Positions 54,656 through 62,788 of a stretch of 64,000 nucleotides of DNA are shown one piece after another (within the stretch, counting starts at the first letter, position 1; every line of letters starts with the position of its first letter). The DNA is taken from NCBI GenBank assembly GCA_009885955.1, contig VFJS01000068.1, positions 62,001 to 126,000 of the forward strand, read 5' to 3'. The notes under the pieces were generated by a model. The model ran no database searches and was not told where the DNA came from. It saw only the letters and a program-made list of their open reading frames with translations. A program made the translations under genes and the position numbers. Source of the stretch: Spirochaetia bacterium. Its GTDB lineage: Bacteria; Spirochaetota; UBA4802; UBA5550.

Positions 54656-55557
54656 TTCTTGCTGTTGGTGAAGTTCTTCTTGATATTTTCCCGGAATTTA
54701 CAAGAATCGGAGGAGCCCCGTTTAATTTTACCTTTCATCTTAAGATGCTCGGAATACCGTTCAGGTTTATTTCAAGAATTGGGGATGATGAAAATGGTGT
54801 TCTTGTCAGGGAAAAACTTGAACAATACGGGTATTCTTCCGGGGATATACAGGTTGATGACAGGCATTCCACCGGGAGAGTACTGGTAGAGGTCAATAAA
54901 CTTGGAGTCCCGTCATATATGATCCTTGAGGAGGTCGCATATGATTATATTTCAGTTGATGAAAATTTAAGGGATTGCCTGTCAGGCGATGTCGACATGA
55001 TCTATTACGGAACCCTATCACAGAGAAGCAGGGATGGATATGATACAATACAGTATCTTTTAAAGAATAAAAGTCCAAAGACGAAAAGTATTTATGATAT
55101 CAACCTGAGAAAGGGATGCTTAAATGAAAAGATCATTGTCGATTCGGTTTCCTCCTGCGATATACTGAAAATGAACAATGATGAACTGAAGGTTTTAAAA
55201 CTTATATCCGGCCGGAAGGACCCTGATGATTCTTTTGTTGTAAGCCTTATGGATGAATATTCCATTACAATGGTTGCAGTGACAAGAGGTGATCAAGGAA
55301 GCGCCATGTATGCAGAGGGAAAAAAATATTCTTCAAAGCCCGGAAAGGCGTTAAGCATAAAGGACACTGTAGGTGCGGGAGATGCATTTGCTGCAATTCT
55401 GGCCGTTGGTGTTCTTCAGAAGTGGGAACCCGATGTAATTCTGAAACATGCTTCTGCCCTGTCTTCGGCAATTTGCACCATTGACGGCGCTGTAACTGAG
55501 GATGATTCTTTTTATGAAAAAATCCGTAAGTCAATTAAGAGGACCTGGAATCATTAA
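54652..55557 (+). CDS. PfkB family carbohydrate kinase (fructokinase-like)
   Basis: The protein has the ribokinase fold: GEVLLDIFPEFTRIGGAPFN at the start (GG signature for sugar binding), and DTVGAGDAFAA near the C-terminus with catalytic Asp and the anion hole. Length 301 residues is normal. The opening GEVLLDIFPE resembles fructokinases, but the sugar cannot be proved. AAGGAGG precedes the ATG, which overlaps the thioesterase stop by 4 bases. It closes the operon begun by gatA. Confidence 0.88.
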   Translation: MILAVGEVLLDIFPEFTRIGGAPFNFTFHLKMLGIPFRFISRIGDDENGVLVREKLEQYGYSSGDIQVDDRHSTGRVLVEVNKLGVPSYMILEEVAYDYISVDENLRDCLSGDVDMIYYGTLSQRSRDGYDTIQYLLKNKSPKTKSIYDINLRKGCLNEKIIVDSVSSCDILKMNNDELKVLKLISGRKDPDDSFVVSLMDEYSITMVAVTRGDQGSAMYAEGKKYSSKPGKALSIKDTVGAGDAFAAILAVGVLQKWEPDVILKHASALSSAICTIDGAVTEDDSFYEKIRKSIKRTWNH

Positions 55558-55598
55558 ATAATGCAGTTACCTTTTTTATATGCGCAACTTAATGAAAA

Positions 55599-55943
55599 TT
55601 ATTCAGCGCTTCCCCTTCTATCTGTAATATACATGGGAATTTTTCCTGATCCATGGAAATCTTTCGTAAAAAAAAGCCAGCAATAGCAGTGGCCATACTC
55701 CTTCTGGTCCGGGCGGCAGTATTCACAGGGGCATATGATGTCTTTGTCCTCTTCCCTGATTCCCCTCGCCTCCCTGCATGGGCATGAGTAATAGCCATAC
55801 CTGTTATAGTTTTTGGCCAGGCCTTTCATGAGGATGTCTGTCAGATCAGCATCGGGGTTTTTTTCCCATCCCTGCTTTTCAGCTGTCATTGTCACAAATA
55901 GGGATGCATCATCCTGTGTTTTCGATTTATTCTTTTCTGTCAT
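55599..55943 (-). CDS. Ferredoxin-thioredoxin reductase catalytic-chain-like protein
   Basis: The protein has the CPC - CPCxxC - CxC pattern of the FTR catalytic subunit: CPC at 54-56, CPCEYC at 71-76 and CYC at 86-88, which hold a 4Fe-4S cluster and the redox-active disulfide. The N-terminal 45 residues are a helical extension. It would reduce a thioredoxin- or glutaredoxin-like partner with electrons from ferredoxin. I start at ATG 55943, which overlaps the glutaredoxin stop by 4 bases (ATGA) and follows AGGGA. No variable FTR subunit is present, as in many non-photosynthetic bacteria. Confidence 0.88.
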   Translation of the reverse strand: MTEKNKSKTQDDASLFVTMTAEKQGWEKNPDADLTDILMKGLAKNYNRYGYYSCPCREARGIREEDKDIICPCEYCRPDQKEYGHCYCWLFFTKDFHGSGKIPMYITDRRGSAE

Positions 55944-56245
55944 AACTGATCCCTGAGTTTCTCTTCCCATATCATTTTTACAAAACCCACAAGGAATTCA
56001 TCATTGGGAAGAACAAGGAAGGGATAGCCGATCTTTGTTTTGTATGTCCACTCAAGGCCGGTCTTTACATCGACCCTGATGCTGTAATCGAGCTCATCAA
56101 TATAGACATAACGGAATTTTATTGAATTTGTTTTGAGGAAATCCATTGCCAGTCTGCAGAAACCGCAGGTTGATAGGGCATACATGGTTATCTGCCCCTT
56201 GTCCTTCTGCCCGTCAACATCTGTGAATTTTATATCATATGCCAT
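55940..56245 (-). CDS. Glutaredoxin-like protein
   Basis: The 101-residue protein has the thioredoxin fold of glutaredoxins, with active-site CGFC (Cys27, Cys30) after MYALST. The cis-Pro is in IGYPFLVLP. It lies directly upstream of the FTR-type gene with translational coupling, so it is the likely electron acceptor of that reductase. Such pairs occur in several anaerobes and spirochaetes. Confidence 0.88.
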   Translation of the reverse strand: MAYDIKFTDVDGQKDKGQITMYALSTCGFCRLAMDFLKTNSIKFRYVYIDELDYSIRVDVKTGLEWTYKTKIGYPFLVLPNDEFLVGFVKMIWEEKLRDQL

Positions 56246-56409
56246 ATACTATCCTGATTTCTATTATTTTTTTGGATTATTAACATTTGCGTTTTTTCTG
56301 AAAGCTTAATGAAAAATCAGATGCTTCCTTAATTAAATTGTATTCATGCCGCTATGTAATAGTCTGATATAAATTCTTCCGGGATACAATTTTTTGCAAC
56401 AATTTTTTT

Positions 56410-57048
56410 TCAAGATACATATTTTTGAATTTCATTCATTATGTTATTTCTGGCCTTTTTTTCATAGAGTTCATAAAATTCATCTGTATAAAAAATGCGT
56501 TCTCTCCCGAGAAATTTTTCAAGGATATTTTTTCTTCCCTTATGATAATCTTCATCACAGAGCCATGAATATTCGTTCCTAATTGACCTCGAATACAAAC
56601 TGTATTTTTCCTTGTCTGTACCAAGAATTGACAGGTCACCATCGAGAAAAATTTTTGAATCGAAAGTATCATCTGAAGGGATATGGTTTTTAGTACTTAT
56701 TATCAGCTTTTTAGTCATCAAGATTAAATTTTCAGAAAATTTCAGGTTTGATAATACTCCTCCGGCATAGTCTGAACTTTTTTCCTCATTGTCGATTTTT
56801 GTTGTATCATAAATGATATCATGGTAGATGCACGCAAATGTCATGCTTTCCCGGTTATGGATCCGGTTTTCATACCCGTTCAGGATTTTTAAAAAATCAT
56901 CAATGTGCGTCAGGGTATGATAGAAGCGCCCCTTTTCTGAGTACCTGGAGTTGATATCAGACATAATAACATCAATAGTACCAGAGGCTACTTTTACTTT
57001 TGATAGAAAATCAGGAACATATTGATTCAGCAATTTTATAGTATCCAT
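56410..57048 (-). CDS. Predicted HD-superfamily phosphohydrolase (COG4339)
   Basis: YHTLTHIDDFL carries the first metal His, ACIYHDIIYD the HD pair, and FLDGDLSILG a conserved acidic stretch of this group. It is expected to hydrolyse a phosphate ester or nucleotide with a metal ion; the substrate is unknown. Length 212 residues is normal. It stands alone; the next gene to the right is on the opposite strand. Confidence 0.86.
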   Translation of the reverse strand: MDTIKLLNQYVPDFLSKVKVASGTIDVIMSDINSRYSEKGRFYHTLTHIDDFLKILNGYENRIHNRESMTFACIYHDIIYDTTKIDNEEKSSDYAGGVLSNLKFSENLILMTKKLIISTKNHIPSDDTFDSKIFLDGDLSILGTDKEKYSLYSRSIRNEYSWLCDEDYHKGRKNILEKFLGRERIFYTDEFYELYEKKARNNIMNEIQKYVS

Positions 57049-57220
57049 AAAAAATTTAATTTTTATTAAGCATATTCAATCATTTTGTAATACATGAAAT
57101 TAATATTTTCTTTTGTCCATGCATTATTTATTTTTGTTTCATAATTAATTGACGATAATAATTTTAAGAAAGAAAGTTTAAAAAATCGAAAAATAAGTTA
57201 TATTTTTTTTGATTTTATAA

Positions 57221-57249
57221 TTGACTTCTTTCATTTGTGAATGGATATT
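57221..57249 (+). promoter_or_regulatory. Candidate promoter and long leader for the cold-shock gene
   Basis: TTGACT at 57221-57226 and GATATT at 57244-57249 are separated by 17 bases. They leave a leader of about 130 bases before the ATG, a length usual for cold-shock mRNAs that refold with temperature. The 336-base gap 57049-57384 is otherwise AT-rich and without ORFs. Confidence 0.5.
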
Positions 57250-57384
57250 GATTTAAAATCATATGATTAAGCAGCAAAAACACTTCTAAAATCTTACCAG
57301 GAATTAAAGGTAATCTTCATAGTAGTATTTAAGCTGATCACAAAGGGTTTTATCCCGGAAAAAAAAATTTTAGGAGCAACAGTA

Positions 57385-57585
57385 ATGTTACAGGGAAAAG
57401 TTAAATGGTTTAACGGTCAGAAAGGTTATGGTTTTATTACCACAGCCGGAGAAGGTGATTTTTTTGTACACCACACGAGCATCATCGGAAATGGTTTTAA
57501 GACACTTGCAGAAGGCGCAGATGTGCAATTTGAAATTGAAAAAGGACCTAAAGGCCCCAAAGCTGTACAGGTTTCCGTTATATAA
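57385..57585 (+). CDS. csp: Cold-shock domain protein
   Basis: The 66-residue single OB-fold protein has both RNA-binding motifs, KGYGFIT (RNP1) and DFFVHH (RNP2), and the opening [11 protein letters not shown]. It acts as an RNA chaperone. TAGGAG lies 8 bases before the ATG. A long leader and a strong terminator mark it as monocistronic. No other csp copy is in the window. Confidence 0.97.
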   Translation: MLQGKVKWFNGQKGYGFITTAGEGDFFVHHTSIIGNGFKTLAEGADVQFEIEKGPKGPKAVQVSVI

Positions 57586-57607
57586 CCAGTAAAAATCGTC
57601 ATATAAC

Positions 57608-57638
57608 AAAAAGCCCGGTTTTTTAAACCGGGCTTTTT
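57608..57638 (+). terminator. Terminator after the cold-shock gene
   Basis: AAAAAGCCCGGTTT (57608-57621) pairs with AAACCGGGCTTTTT (57625-57638) around a 3-base loop. It is symmetrical and also sits just beyond the stop of the convergent gene at 57654, so it probably serves both. Confidence 0.93.
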
Positions 57639-57653
57639 TATTAACAGGTTCAT

Positions 57654-60044
57654 TTATTGTTTATTTATATTTGTATCGAAAATTGTAACAATCTGTTTAA
57701 TCGAATTTTCAACAATCTGTATCGGACTTGATATACTGTCCTCTGATGCCATTTCCAGAATATCCGAAAGTTCTTTTAAGAAATCCAGAAAGAGATTAAC
57801 AATCTGTTCTATGGAATTGACCTGCTCATCCATTTTGGATATCTGCCCTTTCTGTTCGTCGATATCTTTTTTTGTTTCCTCTGCCAGGTTTCCGATCTCA
57901 CCGGCAACCACAGTAAAACCTCTTCCTTCTTCACCGGCGCGGGCGGCTTCGATCCTTGCATTTAAGCTCAAGAGATTTACCTGTTCATTGGTTGTCTCAT
58001 AATTTTTCAAACCTTCGCTCATTGCATTTTTTAGGCCGATAAGGATATTTTTTATGTTGGCCAGTTTTTTAATATCCCCCTGGCGTTCCAGAATTTTATT
58101 TCTGGCATTGATAATTTTTTCCAATTTATCCTGGGAAAGTTTAATGATCTCATTTAAATAGGGTATGGCTCTATCTATATTACCGTGCAATTCAGCCCTG
58201 ATTTTTTCCTCCTTTTCTCTTCTATCCAAATCAGTTCTGGCCCTTGTTTCATTCTCTTTTTCACGAATCACCCGCTGCGTGATATCTTCAAAAGTTACCG
58301 AAACGTCGCCGTCGGTTCCAGGAATAGCGCTGAATAAAGTCTGAATATGACGGTCCTCACCTTTTCTGGTCATAATGACAGACTGCTGCTGATGCTGCTG
58401 CTGTTCGATTGCGCTTTTTTTCATTTCAGTAAAAATGCCGGCCAGTTCACCAGGTACAAAATATGACAGAGCTTTTCCGATTACTTCATCTTCGATGGTT
58501 TTTTCCATAAACCGGTAAAAAGTGCGGTTACTCTGAGTGATTAATCCATCCCTGTTTAAAGTAATAATTCCTGCTGATAAATTATCCAGAAGCCTTTTAG
58601 TGGCCTCTGCCAGAGAAGTTGCTTTTTGATTGATCCCGCGGATATTTTTAGAATGTTTCTGCTGGAGCAGCCCTTCTCTTCTATTTTGGAGTATCGCAAG
58701 CCCTCTGAAATTTGCCATGTTTCTTCTGAAAAAATCGACTGTTATGCCTCCGCTGAAAACCAGTGTTATCAGTATTAGTATAGTTGTTTCATGACTAAAG
58801 CCTATTAAATTCCATAAAAATGCATTGATCGGATAAAATAATCCTGTAAGTATTATATATTTTGAATCATTCAGGATATTCAGAATAATATCTTTTTGGG
58901 TAAGGTTTTCCAGATGCTTGGTTAATTTGATGTTTTTTAAATATTTTTCAAAAATGGATAAATATTCATAAGATAAATCAAAATTAGATTTATCGGAATT
59001 GAAGATAATTATTTTTCCTGTTTCATTGCGCTGGATCCGGACATGTTTGGTGAAATAGCTGACTTTCTCGCCTTGTATGTCATGCATATATTGATTTTTT
59101 TCATTGACAATGAATCCTTCAGTGTCCATATGCCAGTGATGTCCATCAAATTCCAGGAGCTGGTCGGGCAGAATCGGGTATTCCAGGCTTTCAACCCTGG
59201 GTTCCAGCAGGGGTTCATTGATTTCCATGACACCGTATAAGGTGTTATGGGCAATGCGTACAGTATTCAGGAAAACAAGGCCCTGACGGTAAACCGATTC
59301 GATGTTCGGAGAATAGGTGATCCCGTCCTTTATCAGCATTTGAGGACGATTATATATTTCGGAATAATCCAGACGAGGCACATTATTATAAATAAAATCG
59401 ATTAAGCCGTTCCGCTCTTTTTGAGATTTTTTGATATATTTTGATTTACCGGTGGAGATGGTGCTGTTTTTGCCGGACTGCCATCCGACGAGGCGTATGA
59501 GTAAAGATAAAGGGAGATATTTCCTGGCCAGGGGTATTTTGCCGGAATAACTAAGTTCGCAATTACCGGCCTTCCGGCCGATCTGGTCCATCATATCCTG
59601 CTTTTCCTTGTAAGTTGCGTTCGGAAGAAGGTCCCAGAGACAATACAGCACAGCCATTTCCAGGAGGTATGAATTCATGAGATTTGGTTTTTGCTCCATC
59701 TCAGCAAGATGCTTTTCATTAAAACCAATCCGTTTAATTAATTTTTGGGCATATTTCGGGCTGTTGAGATCTATTTTTACATACTGGAGAGCGGTGTAGA
59801 TATAATTGTGCGCCCTGGATGGAACATTTTTATCCGGCTTTCCGAGATAAAATTCATTATCAAGTCCATACTTATGAACCATGTCAAGCAGGACCTGTGA
59901 TCTTTTCGCTATGATTGGGGCCGACCAGTCTTTTGAATTAACTGCATCATGGGAAATATTTTTATGTGTATCTCCCTGGCCAGGGGGAATATGGTTTTCA
60001 TCAGGAATTTTTATTGTATTCTGATTTAAAATGGTATTAGTCAT
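57654..60044 (-). CDS. Chemoreceptor-like protein with a novel N-terminal domain
   Basis: About 390 residues of unrecognised mostly helical, soluble domain ([15 protein letters not shown]..., [21 protein letters not shown], ...[14 protein letters not shown]) are followed by one or two membrane segments (about 405-450, including [17 protein letters not shown]), a PAS domain (about 490-595), a coiled coil, and a short MCP-type hairpin tip [21 protein letters not shown] near 700-720. The signalling hairpin is complete but short, and methylation helices are not clear. It may act with CheA-like kinases or as a stand-alone sensor. A glutamine-rich run (QQQHQQQ) lies near the PAS domain. CheB at 49215 is the only chemotaxis gene in the window. 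Confidence 0.82.
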   Translation of the reverse strand: MTNTILNQNTIKIPDENHIPPGQGDTHKNISHDAVNSKDWSAPIIAKRSQVLLDMVHKYGLDNEFYLGKPDKNVPSRAHNYIYTALQYVKIDLNSPKYAQKLIKRIGFNEKHLAEMEQKPNLMNSYLLEMAVLYCLWDLLPNATYKEKQDMMDQIGRKAGNCELSYSGKIPLARKYLPLSLLIRLVGWQSGKNSTISTGKSKYIKKSQKERNGLIDFIYNNVPRLDYSEIYNRPQMLIKDGITYSPNIESVYRQGLVFLNTVRIAHNTLYGVMEINEPLLEPRVESLEYPILPDQLLEFDGHHWHMDTEGFIVNEKNQYMHDIQGEKVSYFTKHVRIQRNETGKIIIFNSDKSNFDLSYEYLSIFEKYLKNIKLTKHLENLTQKDIILNILNDSKYIILTGLFYPINAFLWNLIGFSHETTILILITLVFSGGITVDFFRRNMANFRGLAILQNRREGLLQQKHSKNIRGINQKATSLAEATKRLLDNLSAGIITLNRDGLITQSNRTFYRFMEKTIEDEVIGKALSYFVPGELAGIFTEMKKSAIEQQQHQQQSVIMTRKGEDRHIQTLFSAIPGTDGDVSVTFEDITQRVIREKENETRARTDLDRREKEEKIRAELHGNIDRAIPYLNEIIKLSQDKLEKIINARNKILERQGDIKKLANIKNILIGLKNAMSEGLKNYETTNEQVNLLSLNARIEAARAGEEGRGFTVVAGEIGNLAEETKKDIDEQKGQISKMDEQVNSIEQIVNLFLDFLKELSDILEMASEDSISSPIQIVENSIKQIVTIFDTNINKQ

Positions 60045-60391
60045 AATGTTTCAAATCCTTTTTGTGAAATAAAATGGCGCGTTATATCAATGCTTAATTA
60101 ATAACTGACAAATTATTATATGATTGCAGATACAGTACTGTTTGTCAAGGAATTCAATTGTTGCATTGTTCAGATTCAGTAATTAAATTCTGTTTGCAAA
60201 ATATCATGGCTGGTGTGAGTTTCAATCACAATTATTTGGCTTGAAATAAGGTTAATATTTACAAAGTTTCAGTTTTTTACAACGAAATTTGAATCCTTGA
60301 GGATATGAATCAGAGGGAATGGTAGTAAATAATATCATACTTTTAGCATATGATTCACAGTTGCTGATTTTATATTTATTTGGAGGTATTT
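60045..60391. other. AT-rich intergenic region
   Basis: This 347-base gap lies between the divergent receptor-like and cupin genes. It is AT-rich with no ORF or strong hairpin. Promoters for both genes should lie here but none stands out. Confidence 0.5.
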
Positions 60392-60700
60392 ATGGCTTTC
60401 TGGAATTTAAATGATATTAAACTGGATAAGTTCCGGCCCGGTATCATGAGCCGTGCTGAATTCGGAAAAAATTTAATCATGGCATGCATGGAAATTGAAC
60501 AGGGGATGGATGACCCCGGGCATGAGCACAATTTTGACCAGAGCGGGATAATTGTTTCCGGCAGTATAGAGATGACTATCGGTAATGAGACAAAAGTCCT
60601 GGGCACAGGGGAATGCTATTTTATTCCGTCAGGGACCAGGCATGGCTGGAGGACCCGTTTTGGTTCAGCTAAAATTCTTGACATTACCATGCGGCAGTAA
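60392..60700 (+). CDS. Small cupin-domain protein
   Basis: The 102-residue protein is a single cupin barrel. GHEHNFDQSGIIVSGSIEMT holds the first metal-binding motif (HxH and, later, Gln/Glu), and FIPSGTRHGW the second with its His. A metal-dependent sensor, isomerase or dioxygenase role is possible; the substrate is unknown. GGAGG stands 5-6 bases before ATG 60392. The in-frame TTG at 60380 is inside that ribosome site and so is rejected. Confidence 0.85.
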   Translation: MAFWNLNDIKLDKFRPGIMSRAEFGKNLIMACMEIEQGMDDPGHEHNFDQSGIIVSGSIEMTIGNETKVLGTGECYFIPSGTRHGWRTRFGSAKILDITMRQ

Positions 60701-60761
60701 TGGTAAAATTTTTTGCAGCAGTCCGGTGTATCGTTGATGAAGAGGCGTATTGAATTATATC

Positions 60762-61520
60762 ATGAAAGATAGAATTTTTGTGATACTATTGGCTCTGTTT
60801 CTGGCTGCTGCTCCTTCACCGGGCTCTACCCCTGCAGTTAAAATAAAAGTTGTCGGTGATATGGAATTTGTTTTCATACATGGCGGCAGTTTTGCCATGG
60901 GCTCCCTGGAAAATGAGGGATCCGAAGATGAACATCCCCGGCATCCTGTAGACCTCCATTCATTCTGGCTGGGCAGGCATGAAGTATCACAGGAACAGTA
61001 TGAAAAAATTACGGGGAAAAATCCAAGCAGGTTCAGGGGAGTGAAAAGGCCGGTGGAAAATATTTCCTGGAATGATGCCAGGGAATTCACCATCAAATTC
61101 AGCAGCATGCATGGTATCGCGGCAAGGCTCCCCTATGAAGCTGAATGGGAATATGCTGCAAAAGCAGGGACACATACAAGATATTACTGGGGAGACGGCA
61201 TGGTTGGAAATTATGCCTGGTATAACGGGAATTCAGGAGGCGGGACCCGTGAGAACGGTTTAAAGAATCCGAACCAATGGGGCATCCACGACATTTCAGG
61301 AAATGTTTGGGAATGGTGTATGGACTGGTATGATGAAAATTATTATAAGTACAGCCCTTTAAAAAATCCCGCGGGTCCGGCTTCGGGCAGTTTCCGGGTA
61401 ATCCGGGGAGGCGGCTGGGACCTTAACAGCAGTTTTTTGAGGCATTCATTAAGGGACAGAAACCATCCGGGGAACCGGAACAGCGTTCTTGGATTCAGGA
61501 TTGTCCTGGAGGATCAGTGA
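60762..61520 (+). CDS. Exported SUMF/FGE-domain protein without the catalytic cysteines
   Basis: A signal peptide (about residues 1-21 of the ATG 60762 start) precedes the formylglycine-generating-enzyme fold: HGGSFAMGS, WLGRHEVSQEQYEKITG, RLPYEAEWEYAAKAG, GNVWEWCMDWY and RGGGW...LGFRIV. In true FGE the last region carries two catalytic cysteines; here that stretch is LNSSFLRHSL, with neither. The protein is therefore a SUMF-domain relative of a kind used in other secreted pathways or as a binding module. A TTG at 60750 is an alternative start. A terminator follows. Confidence 0.88.
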   Translation: MKDRIFVILLALFLAAAPSPGSTPAVKIKVVGDMEFVFIHGGSFAMGSLENEGSEDEHPRHPVDLHSFWLGRHEVSQEQYEKITGKNPSRFRGVKRPVENISWNDAREFTIKFSSMHGIAARLPYEAEWEYAAKAGTHTRYYWGDGMVGNYAWYNGNSGGGTRENGLKNPNQWGIHDISGNVWEWCMDWYDENYYKYSPLKNPAGPASGSFRVIRGGGWDLNSSFLRHSLRDRNHPGNRNSVLGFRIVLEDQ

Positions 61521-61545
61521 CAGACGCCAAGTCAAAATTCCGAAA

Positions 61546-61577
61546 AAAAAGGCTGCCCTGATTAGGACAGCCTTTTA
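61546..61577 (+). terminator. Bidirectional terminator between SUMF and lipL32 genes
   Basis: AAAAGGCTG and CAGCCTTTT form the outer stem, with a mismatch and a CC/GG inner pair around TGATTA. T and A runs flank it on both strands, so it can end both convergent transcripts. Confidence 0.85.
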
Positions 61578-61598
61578 GCTTTTAACATAAAGATTTGT

Positions 61599-62417
61599 TT
61601 ACTGGCCGGTAAATTTGTTATATGCGTCGCCAAGTTTTTTCTTCAGTTCTGCTTCTGCCGTTATTGCAAGCTTCTGCAGCTCAGCCGGGTTATTATGAAT
61701 GATTGGGCTCACTCCGCTTATTCCAGGAGGGAACATGACGCCAACGGATGCGGCAAACGAACCTTTTACATCGCCGGGTTTGTATGTTGTGAAGGCTATT
61801 CTATAGAGTCCTCTGAGCAGAAGTTTTTTGGTATCGATGTTTTTAAGATCATCCATGCTCTTCGGAGGGTTCGGCAGTTTTATCATCAAATTTGAATTGT
61901 ATTTAGAATGCCTTTTCTCTTCATAGGTGGAATCACCATCATCATCATCGCCAAGTTTCTGAATGGCGTTTTTAGAGCCGGCAACGATCTGGTCCGGCAT
62001 AATAGCTCCCATTCTTTCCACCCTTACCCAGGTATCAAACCAGTTGGGCATATTTTTTTCCGCATCGGTTGCAGCTTTGAATGTATCGCTTACCATGTCA
62101 TCTTTGCCTGGTTTTGCAATCTCACCCGTCGGAGAAATCATCCTTACATCCATCTCGGCTATTACGGCCGGGATCCATAGGTAGAGGTAATAGGCATTTT
62201 TTGATCCATCTACCATTCCATCGGGCGCTGTTCCGGGTTTGATAAATCCAAAGTAGTTAACTGTAGCCGGATATGGCAGTTCCTTTACCATAGTTTTCCC
62301 GGCAACTGTTGTTGAAACGGTGAAAGAGCTTTTTAAGGATGGCAGACCTGAAGCGCATCCTACCATAACACTGGCTATCACTGCAAGAGCCAGTATCAGG
62401 TTAAATTTGTTTTTCAT
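61599..62417 (-). CDS. lipL32: LipL32-family major outer-membrane lipoprotein
   Basis: This 272-residue precursor matches the family established for Leptospira LipL32 along its whole length. The signal peptide ends VMVGC, so Cys21 is lipidated. Conserved blocks include [101 protein letters not shown] and [20 protein letters not shown]. The acidic cluster DDDDGD at 157-162, which binds calcium in the leptospiral structure, is intact. The C-terminal helical tail differs from my memory of the leptospiral sequence. LipL32 forms an abundant surface coat that binds host matrix components in pathogenic Leptospira; that role cannot be assumed here. AGGGGAAC precedes the ATG and a strong promoter lies at 62460-62488, consistent with high expression. 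Confidence 0.96.
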   Translation of the reverse strand: MKNKFNLILALAVIASVMVGCASGLPSLKSSFTVSTTVAGKTMVKELPYPATVNYFGFIKPGTAPDGMVDGSKNAYYLYLWIPAVIAEMDVRMISPTGEIAKPGKDDMVSDTFKAATDAEKNMPNWFDTWVRVERMGAIMPDQIVAGSKNAIQKLGDDDDGDSTYEEKRHSKYNSNLMIKLPNPPKSMDDLKNIDTKKLLLRGLYRIAFTTYKPGDVKGSFAASVGVMFPPGISGVSPIIHNNPAELQKLAITAEAELKKKLGDAYNKFTGQ

Positions 62418-62459
62418 ATTGTTCCCCTTATATTAATTATTTTTTGTTAATAAAGATTA

Positions 62460-62488
62460 ATAATAATTCATATTTTCCGGTTAGTCAA
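62460..62488 (-). promoter_or_regulatory. Strong promoter candidate for lipL32
   Basis: On the minus strand TTGACT (62488-62483) and TATTAT (62465-62460) are separated by exactly 17 bases, close to the sigma70 consensus. The -10 ends 43 bases before the ATG at 62417, which fits a short leader with a good ribosome site. Nothing else in the 371-base gap to the next gene resembles a second promoter for it on this strand. Confidence 0.65.
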
Positions 62489-62687
62489 TGAAAAAAATGA
62501 ATTATCAAATTTGATTATTGATGATATAATACTTTAATATTTTGATTCAGTCAATATAATTTTTTTTATGCCAATTAATTATTTGGGTATATTATTAGCC
62601 AGGAAAACATATCATATAGCTTTGATACGTAATGGTTTATAGAAAAATTAATAAAATACTAAATTTTTTTTGTTGTCAGAACAAAAA

Positions 62688-62716
62688 ATTAACAAAAATG
62701 TAACAATTTTGTTAAT
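62688..62716. promoter_or_regulatory. 29-bp inverted repeat upstream of the acyltransferase gene
   Basis: ATTAACAAAA (62688-62697) and its exact complement TTTTGTTAAT (62707-62716) flank 9 bases, 72 bases before the start at 62789. Its position and symmetry fit an operator for a dimeric regulator. It could affect the gene on either side. Confidence 0.5.
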
Positions 62717-62788
62717 TTTATGTTTGCATTTATAGCTATTTAAATTGTTTTTGTATTTATGAATTTTAGCATATTAATGGAGACTATC

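Noticed and set aside
60762-61520. Active formylglycine-generating enzyme for sulfatases
   Set aside because: The catalytic cysteine pair is missing and no sulfatase gene is nearby.
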